Source of the DNA: Climacium dendroides
Lineage: Eukaryota; Streptophyta; Bryopsida; Hypnales; Climaciaceae
Direction of reading: 5' to 3'
DNA: 64,000 nucleotides
Assembly (NCBI GenBank): GCA_950106755.1
Contig: OX467092.1
Location: 5,146,001 to 5,210,000 of the forward strand
This document shows, piece after piece, positions 61,084 through 64,000 of the stretch (positions within the stretch are counted from its first letter, which is position 1; the number at the start of each line of letters is the position of its first letter). The notes under the pieces are model-generated. The model saw only the letters and a list, made by a program, of their open reading frames with translations, searched no databases and was not told the DNA's origin. A program made the position numbers and the translations under genes.

Positions 61084-64000
61084 TCAGAAATTCTCCTTGT
61101 GGAACGAAAATTTGGTGGTGGACGTCTGGGTGAAGGTTCTGGAGAGGCTTTCCAGCTCGTTTGCTAGTGCTCCTGGTCCACAATAAAATACTCCTGCAAA
61201 ACCACCGAGGAAACAATATCAACTCTCGGCAGATCTTGCATGGTACGGTAGCACAAAAGTAGGTGCGAAACATATAAAAAAATGAAGGGACAATAAAGAT
61301 CAAAAACAGGATACTCAATTAGGGACCCTTGCTATGGAAAGTAGAACATGTGAAGAAGGATGAGCGTTTGAGTTACTCAGCATAATCTTAAAGACGACGA
61401 TTTGTAAAAGATCTTAAGAAATGGAGTTGTCAAGAGTACAAACTAAATTTAGGGTTTAGGGATGGTTAAAACCCAGCCAGTAGATTATAAGGTTTCAGTA
61501 AAGATTATGAAGGGCTAAGAGAGTGAGAGATTCGTACCAACTCGCTTGTCCTGGTGTGTAGTAGCTAGCTTTGAGAAGACATTCTTCCAGTTAGGTCTTG
61601 CAAAATGCGTGCGTGCCTGCAAAGTCGATCAGAAGCAAAAGTGAGCCAAATGGTGAACTGACAGGCAGCAATTAGAGCTTCAACATGGCTTCGAAAAACA
61701 AAAGAGACGTACCCTTGTGCCGGAAACAAGGTCAACCCCATTTTTGGCATGGTGCAATGCTTGCAACATCATCACCAATGTCGACCTCGCATCGCCTTCC
61801 TCGTAAACACTCGTCAAGTAATTATGCATCTCAATATACTCCTGCAACACCATGACACCAGAGTTAGCGCTCTCTTAATCAGTCATCTCTGCTTTGACAT
61901 GTGTGTATGTGGCACGGTTTAGACCTACAAAAGTATGGCATGTAAACCTAAATCACTCTTGCACCACAATGTACACCTGTTCACTCCAAACCCTAAACCT
62001 AAGACGGTCATTCCTCCCTCCCCGTCCTTCATTTCACCACCCCAAACAAGAGAGACCATCATATCTGGCTTCATCTTGTCATTTCCGAAACCTAAATCAA
62101 TTAAGGACCATCATTCTTCACTTCCTCTTCATTTCAAAACCTAATCCAATCCAAAGACTATCATTCGCTTCACCTCGTCATTTCAAAACTTAAATCTAAG
62201 ACTCAATATGATCTTCCCAGTCATTATTCTCTTCCCCAAATCACGGCCCTGGAGTCATTCATCTCACAAATTTGAGAAGGGCAAGAGCAAGGGCTTCATT
62301 ACCTTGTTATCCACCTCCTCCACATCTCGCATAAACCCCCGAAACCAGTCAAACGACCCTTGCTCCCTCGTCACCCAGTAGAAATACGCCTTGGGCTTCC
62401 TTTTCCTCTTCTTCACCTTCCCTGCTCTCGGACTCTTTGCAATCTCCCCACTCAGTTGCGAAAATTCCCAACTCAGGCTTGGATCCGAACCTGATCCCAA
62501 TCCTAACCCCGACCCACTCGACCCACTCTCCGTCTTCTGGTGATGCAACATATCCTTCAAAATACTAATAAACGGCGTGGCCCCAATCCCCAGTCCCACC
62601 AGCAACAACACATCGTACTTCAGATAGTCTTGAGCAGGAGCACCGTACGGCCCATCGATGTAAAGCTTGGGGAAACGAGCAGCAAGAGTAAGCTCCCCAC
62701 TGAGACCGTAGTTGTTGACTGTTTGGAGACGAGGGCGACCACCACAAGCTTCACTGAAACGCTTCTTCATCTCGGCAGTCCAGTCGCCCAGAGTGCGGAT
62801 GTGGACGGAGAGAAAAGGGTCGCCGGGGGCAGAGGTGATGGAGAAAGGGTGCCATTCGAAGGAGGAAATCTCTGGGCATTGGAGGAAGAGGTACATGCCG
62901 GACTTGTATTTGAAATTGTCGGGTTTGGTGATGTGGATGGCGAGCACATTGCCGGTGTAGATGGCGGCCTGAATGGGAGGGAGGGAGACGGGGGTGAGTT
63001 GAAGAAATGGCGAAGAATTTGGAGAGAACACATATCAGGAAGTGGATGGATTTGTTTGACCCTAATTTTTGTGATTTGGGACTCACCTTGACGACGTCGA
63101 CCTTTGTGGAGTTTGTGCGGTACATGCGAAGGAAACGCTCGCCTGCGTAGAGGAGTAATGGAACCGCGAGGTACATCCATGTCTGCACAACAAACACCCA
63201 CTAAGAATTTGAAAACCTAGCTCTCGGATTGGAATAACAGTGGTGTGTGTTAGAATAGTGGGATACTAGTGGGATCAATAGTGTTCAACGATGCTGTAAG
63301 GAATCTTGCCCTATTCAGCCCCTTATCACTAAGTGAATTAACTTGAGCATATCATCTACTGAGAAAGCATCCCCAAGTTTTGAATTACAGGTGGACGACT
63401 CTCGAATCACACAACCTGAACATTGACAGTTTCAATTGGGTGCTTTTTTAGTGAATTTGAATGTTGAAAGTCGGATGCAAGCAAGAGATTAGAGACAAGA
63501 GATTAGAGAAAAAAGAGGTATGAGATTCGTACCGAGCGCTGGTACCACGGACTCTGGAGCAGGAGCTTGACTGTATGCAGAATCAGCAGCACATACACAA
63601 AAACGAACAAGTGATGCGAGTACCAGAACGCATTAAACCCCGTCAACCTATGAAACGGCCACGGCAATTTCACCAAGCTCCTCCTAAACCAATGTGTCGC
63701 CAACAAAAACGCCACAATCATCAACCCCAACATCAGCACCCCGCTCAACCCCACCGACATCTTCATGATCTCCTTGTACGTCGGCTGCTTCTCAAATTCA
63801 TGGCCCAAATACTTGAAAAACTTCTCCTCAGGCGCATTCACTAAATTCGGGATATCACACGTAACATGACACGTAACGTGCGTGAAAACCCCAAGCGCAA
63901 TTCCCCCAGCAATGATCTTATGAAAGTCGAGATCATCATCAAAAGGAATGATCTTCCCAAGACGAGTGGAGCGCAGACGAGTGAGCGTGTTGCGACAAAC
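61084..64000 (-). CDS. Respiratory burst oxidase homologue (Rboh), C-terminal part; 5' end beyond window
   Basis: Plant plasma-membrane NADPH oxidase making superoxide outside the cell. Six exons on the minus strand (64000-63533, 63182-63087, 62968-62303, 61841-61713, 61616-61538, 61193-61084) give the last 515 residues, all in phase. Haem ligands are visible as His27/His41 (spacing 14) and His129/His142 (spacing 13, in [10 protein letters not shown]). FAD site HPFSITSAP lies at 228-236, and [11 protein letters not shown] at 293-303. NADPH motifs are GLGIGATPF (313-321) and YCGPG (483-487). The terminal HKENF ends at 515. Between the NADPH motifs lies a Gly/Ser-rich then Lys/Arg-rich insert (about 332-381), where Rbohs are naturally variable. 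The EF-hand N-terminus and first membrane spans lie off the right edge. Family certain; paralogue not assigned, though the tail is nearest in wording to RbohE/F types. Confidence 0.95.

Noticed and set aside
62540..63201. Long ORFs overlapping the Rboh exons (183 aa on the plus strand, 148 and 144 aa in other minus frames)
   Set aside because: They lie over GC-rich Rboh exons in other frames; the Rboh frame has all expected motifs.

Overview
This is a nuclear contig from a land plant. Split genes have GT-AG introns of about 80-900 bp. Telobox motifs (AAACCCTA) sit next to start codons. The gene content is plant-typical: a respiratory burst oxidase homologue, a plastid-type UMP kinase with a transit-like N-terminus, a DG1-like plastid PPR protein, and a plant-only small protein family. 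The lineage cannot be fixed from sequence alone. The proteins look rather diverged from the angiosperm relatives I recall, which suggests a non-flowering lineage. A Stowaway-type element with the CTCCCTCCGTCCC-like end best known from flowering plants cautions against that. Intergenic DNA is AT-rich and full of small inverted-repeat elements.

Layout. 1-4.9 kb: AT-rich intergenic DNA with two CACTA-type MITEs and a CA-rich microsatellite. 4.98-7.4 kb (-): transposon-related Myb/SANT-like protein with a probable 5' UTR intron. 9.6-10.0 kb (-): a doubtful hypothetical ORF divergent from 10.09-12.96 kb (+), a complete five-exon Sam50/Omp85 mitochondrial outer-membrane assembly protein. 15.56-22.16 kb (+): DG1-like P-class PPR protein, about ten exons, ~965 aa. 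23.50-27.68 kb (+): five-exon, 405 aa unrecognised protein with a probable plastid transit peptide, two membrane segments and a coiled coil. 29.98-32.77 kb (-): four-exon, 362 aa unrecognised protein with a four-times repeated short motif and a C-terminus faintly like SPIDR-type DNA-repair scaffolds; all three introns carry related MITEs. 33-37 kb: tandem repeats and two larger TIR elements. 37.8-42.85 kb (+): plastid UMP kinase, seven exons, 365 aa. 44.5-46.9 kb (+): small 140 aa plant protein with two 5' UTR introns. 46.9-61.1 kb: 14 kb without a supportable gene, rich in hairpins and minisatellites. 61.08-64.0 kb (-): C-terminal 515 aa of an Rboh NADPH oxidase whose 5' part lies beyond the right edge.

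The genes do not form a pathway or cluster. Three of the eight probably serve organelles (Sam50, DG1-like PPR, UMP kinase), and the 23.5-27.7 kb gene may as well; the Rboh acts at the plasma membrane. All exon joins were worked out by hand from splice motifs, reading phase and remembered family sequence. I see no convincing new multigene system. The most noteworthy items are the repeated-motif protein at 30-32.8 kb with MITEs in every intron, the tandem telobox-bearing units upstream of it, the unrecognised two-TM coiled-coil protein, and several uncatalogued-looking inverted-repeat families.
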